DNA of 64,000 nucleotides, from NCBI GenBank assembly GCA_033085395.1, contig JANQBS010000130.1:1-64000 (forward strand), written 5' to 3'. A model generated the notes under the pieces. That model saw nothing but the letters and a program-made list of their open reading frames with translations. It was not told the DNA's origin and searched no databases. Shown piece by piece: positions 12,085-24,139 of this stretch. Positions within the stretch are counted from its first letter, which is position 1. Each line of letters begins with the position of its first letter. The DNA comes from Xanthoparmelia taractica. Lineage: Eukaryota > Ascomycota > Lecanoromycetes > Lecanorales > Parmeliaceae. The translations under genes and the position numbers were made by a program.

Positions 12085-13100
12085 ACTATATCGATTTCGA
12101 TTAATCTAAATCGTAAATATTATATATTAAGATCTCTTAAATAAGTTTATTAACTTTAACGTAAAAAACTCGATTATTAGAACTAAGATAACGATAAAAA
12201 AGTTATTCACTTTATCGTTAATTTCTATTTACTTTATTATCTTACTTATAAGCGTCGCGCTAAATTTATATAGACCATTTATTTACTTTATCGTGAAGTT
12301 CTTACTATATAATAAATAGTCTCGTCGATTTATAACTCGAAATTGAAATCTTTTTCACTTATAATATATAATTAAAGTATAATATTTAGAAAGATATTTA
12401 AATAATAAATAATTAAAATAATATAGAACTTAGTCTTAAAATAATCTATAAGAACTTTTCTATTCTATTCTTCGAAACTTTAAAGAATTATATGTATATA
12501 ATCTCTTAATAGTTTTTAGTAATATTTTTAAGAAAATTATACGTCTATAATATATTTTAATTTTAAATTTTAAATTTTTAAATTTAATATTAAAATAAAA
12601 AAGCTATAAATTTTTTTTTAACGTTAAGAATAGAATCGAATAACGTTTATTCGATTTTATAATATTATATCTTCTTAATCTCTAAAAACAATAAAGATAT
12701 AGTATTAAAACTTTTAATATAAAAATATTAATAAAGATAAGTATTTAATATAATAAGAGAAATAGATATAAAGAATTATAATACTTTAAGTTAAAATCTC
12801 TCTCGCGTAAATTAAATTCTAGATCTAACTTAATTTATCGTAGCGCTATCTTATATAATAATTAAAAAAATTCTAAATAATTTATATATTAATAATATAA
12901 CTAATATTTATATAACTATATACTAGCTTTACTTCTTTGTTATACGTATTCTACTTAATTAATAATATAATTATTTTAATAGTCTAGTAATATAATAATA
13001 TAATAATAATCTAGTAACATGCTAATAGTATAGCTACGTGCTAGTAATATAATTTAATAATTTTAAATAATCTTATCTTATTCGTTACAAAGAAATAGAA
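12085..13100. other. AT-rich relic DNA, no gene
   Basis: TA-rich sequence ending in simple ATA/ATAAT runs near 12960-13080. Base composition changes abruptly to normal at about 13085-13130, which marks the right edge of the first AT-rich block. I see no feature in it. Confidence 0.6.
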
Positions 13101-13129
13101 TATTTCACGAATATCTCAAATCTACATCC

Positions 13130-13789
13130 CTTGAAAGATATGATATCTATCTCTAGTATCAATCGTACATTATACTCTCAAATCAGACCATCCCACGTGG
13201 AACACCCGTAGGATTTATCACATCTTTTCGACCACTACCTAGTCTTCATGTTTACGCAATGCCCTAGATCCGTTCGTTGTAGGTAACAGTATTACTTTCC
13301 TAGCCTATGAGACAACCCTAATATTAATCTGCGAATATCTTGTCCTAGTCGCTACTATGAGGATTAGTCTCCTTCGTAGAAAGAGGGCTTCTTAGAGTAA
13401 CACACTGACGGACATGAAATTACTTACCCCCAATAGCATCTAAGGATTCTATATCGAGTTCGAGGCTCGATACATGTCGTACCGCATACCTTTCGTGGCC
13501 CTCGAGCATTGGAATCAAGTGGTTCTGCTGCCACCCCTGAGCTATGAAGACACGTCAGGTAATCGTTGATTAAGTTTTCCAATATTTTGTCGCTTACCAG
13601 AGGTATTGAATCTCGGTCTTCTTCGACTCACCAGCGACCATATGATTAAAAGTGATGGAGGACAGGTCACGAGCAAGGTAACGATCCCAATGATAGCTTC
13701 CCTTGATAGCTGCATTTTCGGTCACTTCGGGTCTTACACGAACAAGCCTTGATATTCCAGGATTTACAGAAACAGAGAGTCATTATATA
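13130..13789. other. Intergenic, nothing recognised
   Basis: Normal-composition DNA between the AT-rich block and the decayed segment that follows. The short minus-strand frame at 13667-13909 has no recognisable motif. Confidence 0.4.
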
Positions 13790-14250
13790 CTCGAATGAGC
13801 GGCGCATTGAGTGGGGCAGCTTCCAGACACAGATTCTGGATCTTACCAATAGGTATGCTGGAGAGCGGGATTCCGCTAATGCTGCCTCGTACTGAGGCTT
13901 AGTTGTCACCCACAGCGTTAATCACAACTGACGATCATGCCTGCGAAGCTTAGGTCGACAGAACGGCATGCCAAGGTGTATGACCAAGTGCACCAGATTT
14001 TGGATTCAACAAATGGAATAGAATCCAACTTGGCTCAGACTTTAGATTTTTGAGCACTGCTACGGGGATACATGAGCAAAATATGCAAGATTTCGGATCT
14101 GACCAATAACACGCGGAGGGGCTACACCACAATAAGCCGAAGGAAGACAGGGAAACGGAGCCGACGAAGCGCGCAGATTTTGGTTTCCACAAATCAAGTC
14201 CTTGAGGGAAGACGCTAATGCAGCTAACAGATCCCGGGTAGATTTAGTTA
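13790..14250 (+). pseudogene. Decayed repeat-containing coding relic (uncertain)
   Basis: Read on the plus strand, a short motif of the form QIL-(D)-(L/S)TN recurs near 13829, 13991, 14085 and 14168, and a DSANAAS/DANAANRS phrase appears twice, with stops and frame changes between. This suggests a broken gene with internal repeats. The family is not recognised. It could instead be a non-coding duplication. Confidence 0.25.
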
Positions 14251-14396
14251 CATGCGAAGTGAGGGAACAGCTCTCCTAATAGCCTTGGACCTGGCAAGCT
14301 CCTGCAGTGGCGCTAAAAGTTAGGCTCCTGCCAGACCCACCAAGGCGCACTTGTACATGCCACGCTTCAGCCTTGTCTGCTGCACCACGAAGGACG

Positions 14397-14407
14397 TATA
14401 TATATAT
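14397..14407 (+). promoter_or_regulatory. TATA box upstream of the Clr5-ankyrin gene
   Basis: An uninterrupted TATATATATAT run lies about 120 bp before the ATG at 14526, a normal fungal core-promoter position. Inferred from sequence and spacing only. Confidence 0.4.
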
Positions 14408-14525
14408 CACTGAGGGACCATATCTACATTCTTTCTGTTTAAATTTCACCACTAGGTCATAGGGACTTTAAATGAACAATTGGCATTGCTTCCACTATAT
14501 CGTTTCACACTTCTACGCTTGCGCA

Positions 14526-17500
14526 ATGTCTCCCATCGCCGCCAACAGAACCCTTAAGGATGCACACTGGGATCGTCAGAAATCTACCATCCAGAGGCTC
14601 TATATCACAGAAGATAGGTCTCTCCAGGCTCTTATGGAGATTATGGCTGTCTTTCATAATTTTCGCGCAAGGTATCAGATGTTCCGGCACCCGATAGAAT
14701 AGACTACAACTGACTTCAGCAGCAAAGCTCAGTACGAGCGTCACTTCAAACAGTGGGGACTCCGCAAAAATCTTAAGAGTCATGAGTGGAAAGCAGTTGA
14801 ACATCACACAACGAAACGGAAGTTCGATGGAAAGGAAAGTGATCTGTACGTCGACGGTATCTTGATCCCGAGCAACAAAGTTCGAAAAGAGACTTCGCGA
14901 AATAACTTTACGTTCACTTTTGATCGAATTGCTCAAGGTAATCAGACATCGAACCTGTTTGTATACATCATCTTGACTTGTTCAATATGTTTAGCCCCAA
15001 GCCCAAGAATACCCGACGGTTTGATGATCTGCACACCTTCGGCCTCAGACATGGTGACGCTTCCGATGAACGTCCTTCCCTGGTACCAGTTTGCAGCTTC
15101 TCTTGATGCTATCGGTGAACTCAGCTTTGCGAGCAGTCATGTTCCCGATTTTTGGCAGAGGATACTGTGCCAAAGCGCGCAATCTGCCTCGTCGAATGAA
15201 CTCAATATCGGGTATCCGGATATCACCGCTGAGAGAGATCTGAGTCAAGGGCCAGTATCGAGTTCTTCTATTCAGTCAGTCCTGGACGTTCTCCAAGACA
15301 GTCGCTCCAAAATGATCGCTGCGTTCATCGATACACGCCGCGAACGGGGTGCCAATAACCTCCCGTCGGCAATCTTGAATACGCTCTCTGTTCTGCCAGA
15401 GAACACTGAATCTGACCTTGGACACACTGCGCAGAGCCCTATCATGCAAATATCCAAACTTTTCATGTTTCTGCTATCCAACAATCACTTCTTTGACTCC
15501 ATCAAAGATTCCTTAGACATTAAAGACCCCTCAGGATTAGACGAAATTATTCTTGGAATGTTGAGAGCCTGTAACAGCCTGCAGCGCAAGCAACTGTTAT
15601 CCCACGGTGGGCCGACATCAGAAGCGTTGTTGGAGAAGATCTTTCAGTCTGCGCTCAGAGCCCAGGACGTAGAGGTCTGCCGGATTCTGCTCGACTACGG
15701 CGTTGATCCCAACAAACAGGGATTTGTACTGACGCACACACCACTCCAATTTGCTTTAACGGAAGGAAATACTGCAATCGTTACCTTGTTGATAAATGCG
15801 GGCGCCGACGTAAATGGCTGTCTGACAGATGCAGTGCTATCTGCCCAAACTGAAATGGTCAATCTCTTGCTGGCTGAAGGAGCTGATGCTAATACAGAGG
15901 ATGGTGCAGAAGCTCTTCGTCATGCTGTGGTTTACGGAGAGATCATCCAGGCTCGGAGCCTGATCTCGGCAGGAGCGGACGTGGACTGGGCTGATGAACA
16001 GGGATGCACAGCCTTGTACTGTGCTTATGAGCGATCTGAAAATGAGCAATCTGAAATGGTAAAGGTTCTTCTTCAAGCGGGTGCCGATGTCAATGCAGTC
16101 ACAGACTTTGACGTCCCTATTCTCGAACAATTTGTCCAATTTGGCAGTATTGATGCAATTCGATCTCTACTGGACGCGCGTCCGGAGGTTTTCGGAAATG
16201 CCGTTTATTTTGCTGTTGACAAAGGCGATCTTGAGATACTACAGATTCTATTGATTGCTGGTGCCGATATAAACACCTGCTTTAGGGAAACGAGACGGAC
16301 GGCACTTACAAGAGCGGTAGAGCAACAGCGTGTTAGTATTGTGAACTTTCTTCTAGGATCGGGAGCTGATGTCAACGGCTGCACCTTGGCGCATGATCCT
16401 CTAGAAGACCGTGACCTAACCGCCTGGAGACGGGCTGGATACCGAGGGAATGATTTCATAAACTACACCCCACTTCAAGCAGCGTCATATCGTCAAGATA
16501 CAAAGATAGCTAAGATTCTGATAGAGGCTGGGGCAGACGTCAATATGGATTGTACAGCAGGTACCCGCTCTGAGCCGAGAGGTCTCCTAACCGGCTTCCA
16601 AGAACACGAGGACGACCTATTCTTCTACGGCACCGCCGTTCAAATAGCAGCGCGTCAAGGCAACATGGCGCTTATCCGGCTCCTGTGTCACGCTGGTGCG
16701 GATGTCAATGCTCCGGCTTATCGATGGGGTGGAAGGACTGCTCTCCAAGCTGCTCTTGAAATTGGAAAGACCGAGGTGATGGATTTCCTACTAGCGGCCG
16801 GCGCTGATGTTAACGCTGCTGCCGCGGAGGAGTACGGGATAACTGCGCTCGCTGCGGCTATCATGAGCCAAGACCCCAATACCCTCAGCTCAATACTCAA
16901 AGCGGGCGCAAAATTCGAAGATACGTCTGCAGGACACATGGGAGTAACTTCGCTTGCGGCAGCGGCGGCGAATCGTGACTTCAAGGTTGTTCGATTTCTA
17001 CTACGTGCCGGAGCGAACCCGGTCGATTCTGCAGCTCTTCAGGCAGCAGTGGCAAATGACGACGTTGAGTTGGTCCGAATACTACTTTCAGCTCAAGCAG
17101 ACTCGAATGTCTACCGAGGAAAGGACCACGGGTTTATGGCGCTTTACACAGCAACGCTAAACGCGCGTCACAGGCTTATAAAATTGCTTCTAGCATCGAA
17201 AATCGATCCGAGTATCCAAATGCCAGAGGCAACAGGCTTAATGAGCTATGTACCCAAGAAACGTAAATGGGTCTACGACATACACTCCCCCAAGATATCT
17301 CCCTGGTTTATCGCCCTCAAAAGCGAAAACCTTCAACTAGTTCAGATATTCCTCAAAGCTGGAGCAGACCCAAACCAAATTTCCCGGAACAAAGTCCATA
17401 TGGGTGGATTCGCCGGTCCCACTGGACTCCATCTCAGCTGTCTCTTGTTCGCGACTATGAAAAGGCACCTTCCGCTGATGCGGATGCTTCTGAAAGCAGG

Positions 17501-18059
17501 TGCCGATGTTGATGTCCATCTGGGTCCGGATGTCACTCTGGAACCGAAGTATTTTTATTTCAATACAGCCCTAGGCTGGGCAGCTCGCCACGGACAGACT
17601 GACAGCGTCCGCTTGCTCATGCAAGCTGGTGCGAACCCAAATGTCCCTGTAAATGGACGGTACCAGTGCACTGCGCTTCAGGCAGCGGCTATGTATGGCC
17701 ATGAAGATGTGGTTGAGATTCTTCTACAAGCTGGCGCAGACGTAAAGGCTCCACCATCCCCGGACAGGGGTGTGACTGCTCTCCAAGCCGCTGCGATCAA
17801 GGGCTACCTACGCTTAGCACGTGTGCTGATCGAGGCTGGTGCTGATGTCAACGCGGTTGCGGCCAAAACAGAGGGAAGAACTGCTTTGGAAGGCGCTGCA
17901 GAACATGGCCGGATTGACATGTTGCAGTATCTGCTTAACAATGGCGCCAGTATTGAAGGCGGCGGGCGAGCTCAGTATGAATTTGCCATCGATCTTGCAG
18001 AAAAAAATGGACACCTGTCTGCTTCCAACCTTCTCAAGTCCCATCATAGGAGTCTATAG
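14526..18059 (+). CDS. Clr5-domain ankyrin-repeat protein
   Basis: I infer three exons: 14526-14671, 14720-14937 and 14995-18059, giving 1142 residues. Intron 1 (48 nt) has a CTGAC branch site and TTCAG end, and restores the frame across an in-frame stop. Intron 2 (57 nt) is in frame and could be retained. The spliced N-terminus (about residues 12-72) matches the fungal Clr5 domain (PF14420): QRLYITEDRSLQALMEIM, then YERHFKQWGLRKNLK and EWKAV. About 21 ankyrin repeats follow from roughly residue 280 to the end, most with the GADVN-type turn; some middle ones are degenerate. Proteins of this build are abundant in ascomycetes and are thought to act in regulation or protein recognition; the partner is unknown. 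The ATG at 14472 in the same frame is an alternative start. Confidence 0.85.
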
Positions 18060-18698
18060 AGCTCTTCTTAAACGCACAGATAGACAGACTAGTTACGAAT
18101 TTCTTAAGAGAGTGTATATGTTCGCTTTGATATTTTCAGTTAGCCTTTAGAAGTCAAGTATCAAGAATGAAAAATTAAAAGTTTACAGAGTTGTGATCGA
18201 AAATCAAATGATTGGTATAGAGGTTAGCCCAAGACCTCGGATAACACGTCTCGGAAGGGTACCCTTGCTTGGGGGTTTTATGGGGCCCCCCAACCCATCT
18301 CAAAAAAATCTAACCCCAACTCGGGGGTCAACTAAAGCCCCTCCAACCCGCGTCGTGGTTGGGTTTCGAGGTTCAAATCCTATCCCATCCCACCCCATTA
18401 CGCGGCGTACAACTTCATAAGAGCGAAACCTCAACTTTTGAGAGGAATAGAGAGGCAATAATGTGTCGCGTTGAGTTTGCGCACATTAGAGTATTATGAC
18501 TCATTCCACCAGTTCCCGCGCAACCTCAATCTATAAGTTTGCAGAGTCCTTTGTACATGCTACCTCTGTCGCAGTCATTGGCTCGCACATCTAAGGGACA
18601 GCAATCACTATCTTCGACCTAGCCTTCACCTACAATCGCCCGTTCCTCTTCTGCCACTCCACATCCTGCGTCACTCGCCTAGCAATCTTCCTTCCATA
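18060..18698. other. Intergenic with Pol III-like boxes
   Basis: No gene is visible. TGGTATAGAGG (18213-18223) resembles a tRNA/Pol III A box and GGTTCAAATCC (18370-18380) is a perfect B-box sequence, but they are about 150 bp apart. No acceptor stem or normal T-stem can be folded around them, so this is not a tRNA gene. A SINE-like or decayed tRNA-derived repeat is possible. Confidence 0.35.
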
Positions 18699-19196
18699 AT
18701 GGTGAAACGGAACACAAAGCCTGCAGTAACGGCCCACGACAACAGACCTGAATTTATCAAGACACCAATATCAGCTCTTCGTCAGGATCTAGACCTGTGG
18801 TACAGGATCCAGGTCTTGCTCTACGATCTCGGCAAAGTGGCTCGTGACCCGCAATCGGAGAAGCGTATCTCTTCCACGACTCATGCGCTCTACATTAGCG
18901 AACCCTACTTTTCAATGTCAGAGTCTACTCGCATTCTTACAGCAGTAATTGACGACCCTGCAAACGTCGAAGCCATGACACCACCATACCCCAGCAGTGA
19001 TGACGACAAACCAAACCATCCAAAAAGATCAACAATAGAAGAGGTCTCTATGACAGATTGGCCAACTTCCTCGACAAGCGGAAAGCCAGCGGCGATGCAA
19101 GACCTTGCGGGCCTCATGACATGGTCCCAGTGTACGGAAGTATCTTCGGCATCCCGAAGGAAAAGCTGGAGGACGAGCGTTTCTAGGCTCGTTTGA
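18699..19196 (+). CDS. Hypothetical protein, possibly frame-disrupted
   Basis: The ATG at 18699 has a good context (CCATAATGG) and opens 165 codons without a recognised domain. From about 19030 a different frame reads more coherently to a TAG at 19184-19186 (it includes ANFLDKRKASGD, MVPVYGSIFGIPKEK and LEDERF). Either a missed splice or an indel may move translation between the two frames. No signal peptide, membrane segment or catalytic motif is visible. Function unknown. Confidence 0.35.
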   Translation: MVKRNTKPAVTAHDNRPEFIKTPISALRQDLDLWYRIQVLLYDLGKVARDPQSEKRISSTTHALYISEPYFSMSESTRILTAVIDDPANVEAMTPPYPSSDDDKPNHPKRSTIEEVSMTDWPTSSTSGKPAAMQDLAGLMTWSQCTEVSSASRRKSWRTSVSRLV

Positions 19197-20943
19197 GAAG
19201 ATCGGGACTTGGAGACATACGATTTAAGGAGGAGATTTCAGCCAAAAGAAGAGCAGAGAACTGTGCAAAAGGGCAGAAGAAGGATTAAGCTACACTACAT
19301 TTCCAAGGGCTTCGAATCAATTTACAGACGAAGAGCTACCTCTATGCCCATTTCGATCTCCACGATCCTGCCCCTCTTTGTATTGAACGCCGCGATGGAA
19401 GATCTTACTCGGATCATGAGCAAGCCCTTTGAGCTTGGTGCCCTCAGTTGAAATCATCCTCTGGATCCTCGAATGCCGAGTGCTCGTTGCGCAGTTTCCG
19501 ATTTTCACCACTCATCTCAGAAGATCCCCAAGACAATTGCAAAAATAGGGCTACGACCGTGCGTAGCTCACATCTGGCCCTTTGTTTTGTCGGCTAGCGC
19601 CCGGGGCTGATCCCCTACGGTACCACTAGTCGCCTCCATCTTAAGGACTTTATCGGCAGCCTTTCTTTCCGAATAAGCTTTATCTAGATAGAACTCGTGC
19701 GGCATACCTCTGCAGTTGGTTGGTGTGGCTTGGGGTTTGGAGTCTCTTCGGAATGGGGTAGAGTGTCGTCAATTGCCTCGAAATGGGGAGTGCTGTAGGG
19801 GCTTTTGGTAGGGCTGCAGATGTTTCTAGCTACACACTAACGCATGGAGCAACGGTACTTAGGGACCCGTACCAGCGTACAGAGCTGAGACAGAGGCTCC
19901 ATTCCTAGTGGTAGAATGCGGAGTCGCACCAAGTCAAGCTTATTGCGTGGCATCTACAGGGTCTTCCAGAGCAGGCGACAGACATGATGAGACTGAACAA
20001 CCGAATGAAAAGTTCAATTCGTGGGGGCGAGTAACCCACCGGCTGTCAACATTCGGGTAAATCACCTCGAAACACCGCATTTTTGACACTTAGACAGGCG
20101 ATTGGATAGACGGAAGACTGCGGTTCTAACCATCAAGATCCGTTCAGATCAAGGAAATCATTGTTGATAAGCTCTCCTGATGCGAGCATATAGCGACTAT
20201 GAAAGGTTATAAGCCACTTCAACTGCCATTTCAGGTGGACGTAGCCTGCTTCGCTCCTTGCCAGTCAGCCCTCGAACTGCTTGCAGAGATTTTGTGACGA
20301 AGCAGTGAAAACTCCCTTGACCTGGGAGCTTCTGCGTACGAAGTTGTCAGGTTTATAGAGCAAGCACCAGAGAGACTTGCATTGCGCTCTTGCGGATTTA
20401 GGCAGGACGAGGATTGGGGAATGAATGGTAGGCCAAGGGTGATGACCTGAACTTTGGGTCCTTCAGACGAATCCTCAACAGCGAATAAGATAGTAATTAG
20501 GACTACAAAGCCCCTATGGGAGTTATTCAAGCCCTTGTTTGCAGTAAATGCAGAATTAAGGCGTTGTCGAAATCAGAACCACACCATAAAGATTACTCGA
20601 ATGATAATCGAGCACTATAAATTAGCCAGACTTCGTCAAGAGTGTATTCTTTAAATGCCGCGAACGCTCCAACGGCTTACGACACCCCCCGGACATAGGG
20701 TACCCATGCGGTGTCTCTTCAGATTATCAGCTGTCGACGATGAACGAATCTGGCATCGTACCAAGCTGTACAAGGCCGACGACTGTTGTAGATCAGGAGA
20801 GATATCTACTGGGGTAACCATTCCAAGGTGCGCTCCAACCTCCATCTCCAACTTTGAACCCCTCACATATAGCGGCTTCTGCAGGCCTCATACCGACCCT
20901 CAGCTGTCCTCGCGCGACACCCTTCATAGTACTCCCGTCGACC
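19197..20943. other. Intergenic or decayed, nothing firmly supported
   Basis: Short open stretches exist on both strands (for example 19209-19451 plus and 20231-20530 minus) but none has a recognisable motif or a convincing exon structure. They may be remains of the preceding gene. Confidence 0.4.
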
Positions 20944-22512
20944 ATGCATAATCCTTATGCGTCGCCCTCCTCAGTACTCCCACAGGCTCCAAGCAATTCA
21001 CACATGACAATGGCACCTTACCCATATCTCCCACAGACCTCATTTTCTCCAAACGCTGTTACGCTCACAAGCCTTGGTGGAGAGCCATACATCCAACAGT
21101 CCTGGCAAACACAGCCTTCGCAAATGCCTCTGTCATCAGCCTATAACCAGTTCACGACGTCCTCCGCAATGACCAAAATCGAGCCGGTAGAAATGCAAGC
21201 ACAAGCGTTGAAGACTGGAAAGACGAGACTCCCTATCAGTGTTGAGGATCATAAGAGCGGATACGGAAGACGGCAAAAGAAAGAAGAGTACAGAAAGAGA
21301 TGGGCACAAAAGAGAGACGAGCAGCGGCAAACATTGGCAAATGGATTGGTAAACAGCATTCGTTTCCAGCCAGGAAATTGGTGGTTGACCGCAACGCACG
21401 ATTGGTATCCATTCATTGTTTCGCGAGGAAGGATCAACCCCAACCGGCAACGTGGACTGTACAACGCACGATGGTCCTAAAAAAAAAATCTTGGATCATG
21501 CCACCCAGCTCAGCATCAAAATGGAAAGAGTCACTGAACGGGAACTGTTCTTGCTGATCTGTCTATGCCTAGTGGTGAAGCAAAGTGTGGACGAAGAGAA
21601 GGTATATCGCGCGATAAGCATGTGTGTACCTTCATTGACCACGAACATGATCAAAGACCACATGGGTGCCGTCTTCTGGGTATGCAAATTGATGGGAAGC
21701 TTGTCACAGTTCGGCTGGGATAGTAATGTGATAGCCCTACTGGTGACATGTAAGCCTCAGAGCCTTGGTTCCGGCATGGCAACTTGTTAACCCTAAGAAT
21801 CTAGGGGACCGCAGCGTCAAAGAATATGTCAAAGTAAAGCAAGCAGGCGACAAGATTCTTAATGATATTATGAACGAATTAAAGAGGCCGAAGTACATAT
21901 CGAAACACGTTCCCCATCCGAATCTTGTCACGGCGTCTCTACCTTCTATTGTGCGAAAGCACCTCAAGAATACCTACAGGTATGTTGCTACGGCACAGAC
22001 ATTACATCTAACAGCTCACAAGATCCAGTTACAAAAGAGTCTGCGACTTCTTAGCCTTTCCCGATCACGTAAAAGAGACGTTGGGGGGAACGCCGGTCGC
22101 CATCGCTCCGTCTCGGAATGAGATCGAAAGTCTAGTTCAGCATGACTTGGGGACTACAATCCTCACTTATGGGATTGGGGCCATTCCCGATTTTGATGAC
22201 TCTGTGCAGAGCTACTCGCAGCTCACAGGTAGCGGGTCTTGCAGCGACTCGAACAGCGCGAGTGGTATAGGGCATTCTAGGATTGACGACTCTATGCACA
22301 GCTTCCCAGATGTCATAGGTACCAGGTCTTGCAGCAAATCGAACAGCGAAAATGGTATCGAGCATTCTAGGGTTGAGGACTGCATGCAGAGCTACCCACA
22401 AGTCATAGGTTGCGGGTCTCGCATCAACACGACCAGCGCAAGTGGTATAAAGCGGAATGGCGTTCATGAAAGGTATCGGTGCTTGAACTTAGCCTTCGAG
22501 GAGTGGCAGTAA
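20944..22512 (+). CDS. Hypothetical multi-exon protein with C-terminal repeats
   Basis: The start MHNPYASPSSVLPQ at 20944 opens a Pro/Ser/Gln-rich region, then a basic helix rich in Lys/Arg (about 21250-21340). Open segments continue in other frames at about 21416-21700 (ERELFLLICLCLVVKQSVD, then NMIKDHM), 21765-22060 and 22081-22512, so introns are needed; I cannot fix their borders. The middle segment loosely resembles the Myb/SANT-like small domains of ascomycete orphan proteins, which would suggest DNA binding, but this is weak. The last exon encodes three 30-residue tandem repeats. Boundaries are approximate and the whole may be partly decayed. Confidence 0.4.
22195..22464 (+). repeat. 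Three 90-bp tandem repeats inside a coding frame
   Basis: Units begin at 22195, 22285 and 22375, each exactly 90 bp, so the frame is kept. Each encodes a 30-residue unit of the pattern DDS-x-QSY...GSRSCS.SNS...GI.HSR. The units are diverged but aligned without gaps. Confidence 0.85.
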
Positions 22513-22691
22513 AATATTCCATGGCCTCCGGGGACTGAATCACAGAGTGCTGTGTAGGAGTCAGGAGTTCTGCGGGACGGCTAATAGCCTGATAGAGCAA
22601 ACTGGAACAGATTCAACACATTCCATTTCTGCAGAATATATTCATTACATCCACTGATCATCGTGACGGACATGTACTCGCGGATTTGGTC

Positions 22692-23295
22692 TTAAGCACG
22701 CTGAAAGGTTATCAAATCATACGCTCTCGCCAATACCAAGCCTCCCCCTGTTTTTGGGATATTAGTTCGAAGTCGAGCGTCAAACATAAAACCGGAATCG
22801 GGCTGTATAATCGGATCGTACGGCAAGTCTACTTTGCCCTTCGTATTGCGATGAGATCCTATCATAAAAGTAGGGAGACCCTGATTTTTCGAAATTGGAA
22901 TGAGAGGAACCCAAATCCAGATATGTTCATTGTCAGTTATTTGGCCTGAACCTTCCTCAGAGATAGCAAATAAATCAAGATGTTGTTCTATCCTTTTTGG
23001 GCTCATCCACTTTTTGCCATAGCGCTCCCAGCACAGGGGCATGTTCTGCTCCTAAGTATCTGCGGTACCATTATCAGAAAAGCAATCACTTACTTTCTCG
23101 ACCTCTCGGGCAAAAGCGATGAACTTGGGACTTCTTGGTGCAGTCATTAAATTCCAAAGTTTATTCTTGTTCTCGGCGACGAGTTTGTGTAATTCATACT
23201 AAATCATACTGATCGATCTCATCCCAGGCATCAAGGGCTATTTGAGGGTCGAAGAGCTCGACAAGAGCAAACCCTTTTTCATGGAAATCGGCCAT
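22692..23295 (-). pseudogene. Phytanoyl-CoA dioxygenase-like protein, frameshifted
   Basis: The start MADFHEKGFALVELFDPQIA at 23295 runs to about DEIDQYDLV and then needs a one-base frame change to continue as ELHKLVAENKNKLWNLM. A 42-nt intron (23052-23093, GTAAGT...TTAG) then joins to the C-terminal exon ending at 22692. That exon shows an HLD (HxD) iron-binding pair, WVPLIPI, GLPTFMIGSH and GGGLVLARAYDL, a pattern like 2-oxoglutarate/Fe(II) oxygenases of the phytanoyl-CoA dioxygenase type. The second iron histidine expected after FDARLR is not there (T-N follows). With the frame break, the gene is probably inactive. A sequencing error is the alternative for the frameshift. Confidence 0.5.
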
Positions 23296-24139
23296 AGTCG
23301 TTTGCACTGCCTATAAGACGTACAAACATTGTAGCCTTTTCAAGAAGCATTGAGATTAAATAGATGCAATAAGCTTGGGTGAAGGAAGCGCATCGAAAAC
23401 ATGAACGAAAAGCGGGCTCGATGTACGCAATTCGACAAAAGTGTTTGCTTGCACCGGGGCTTCCAGCGACAATAGTGACGCTTCTATGGCCTTAGCAACT
23501 AGACGGCAAAATGCTTGCGTACCCTGTCTTCTTGGTACAGGAGCAAGTGCTCCGGATTTCGGGTGACGGCGGCTTTATACACGAATTCTCGTAATGCTAA
23601 ACAAATCAGCGGGGTCGGAAAGGTAGCTGGGTAGGAAAGACTCAGAATTCTTGCATCTTCACTCATGCTTGTCGGATCAGGAGAGTCTTCGGAGGCGAGA
23701 GCACACCGGAAAGCAATAATCATTTGATGAAGGCTAATAGGCTAAGAATTCGTGCAAATCTTCGTTAGGATGAGAGGCCTCAGGTCAACAAGGAAGTTTT
23801 TCCGGAGTGCGCGAACCATGCATGAAGCCAACCATATCCCTGTAAATATACCTCAATCAGTAACAGATGACTCGTTGACCATTTAGTCTTTCACATTAAG
23901 CATTCCAATCCTAGAGAGCAGGCACACACCAGCGCCAGAACAGTGCTTGAACGTCAAGACAATCACCTCCAAAAAGTACCACGTTCAAAGGCAAGAAAAA
24001 AACCTTAGAAGCCCCCAATCTCCTCAAGCCCCCCTAAGCAGATAGCCACCTGCTCTACCAGATGTCCATCCTTCAACACACTTCAGCGAGGCACAAACGC
24101 ACCACCAAACCAAAGGGGGTCCGTATCACATAGGCGCCT
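23296..24139. other. Probable decayed gene remnants, minus strand
   Basis: Minus-strand open pieces at about 23723-23499 and 23520-23350 (SSPLFVHVFDALPSPKL) read like broken coding DNA but need frame changes. They may belong to the oxygenase relic or to another lost gene. Nothing else is seen up to the tandem duplication. Confidence 0.3.

Noticed and set aside
14505..14936. 143-codon minus-strand open frame
   Set aside because: It is antisense to the Clr5 exons, which have a recognised domain and consistent splicing.
24000..24065. Minus-strand tRNA-like segment with a perfect A box (TGGTAGAGCAGG) and a T-run
   Set aside because: There is no B box or acceptor stem and no cloverleaf can be drawn. 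It is likely chance or a very decayed tRNA.
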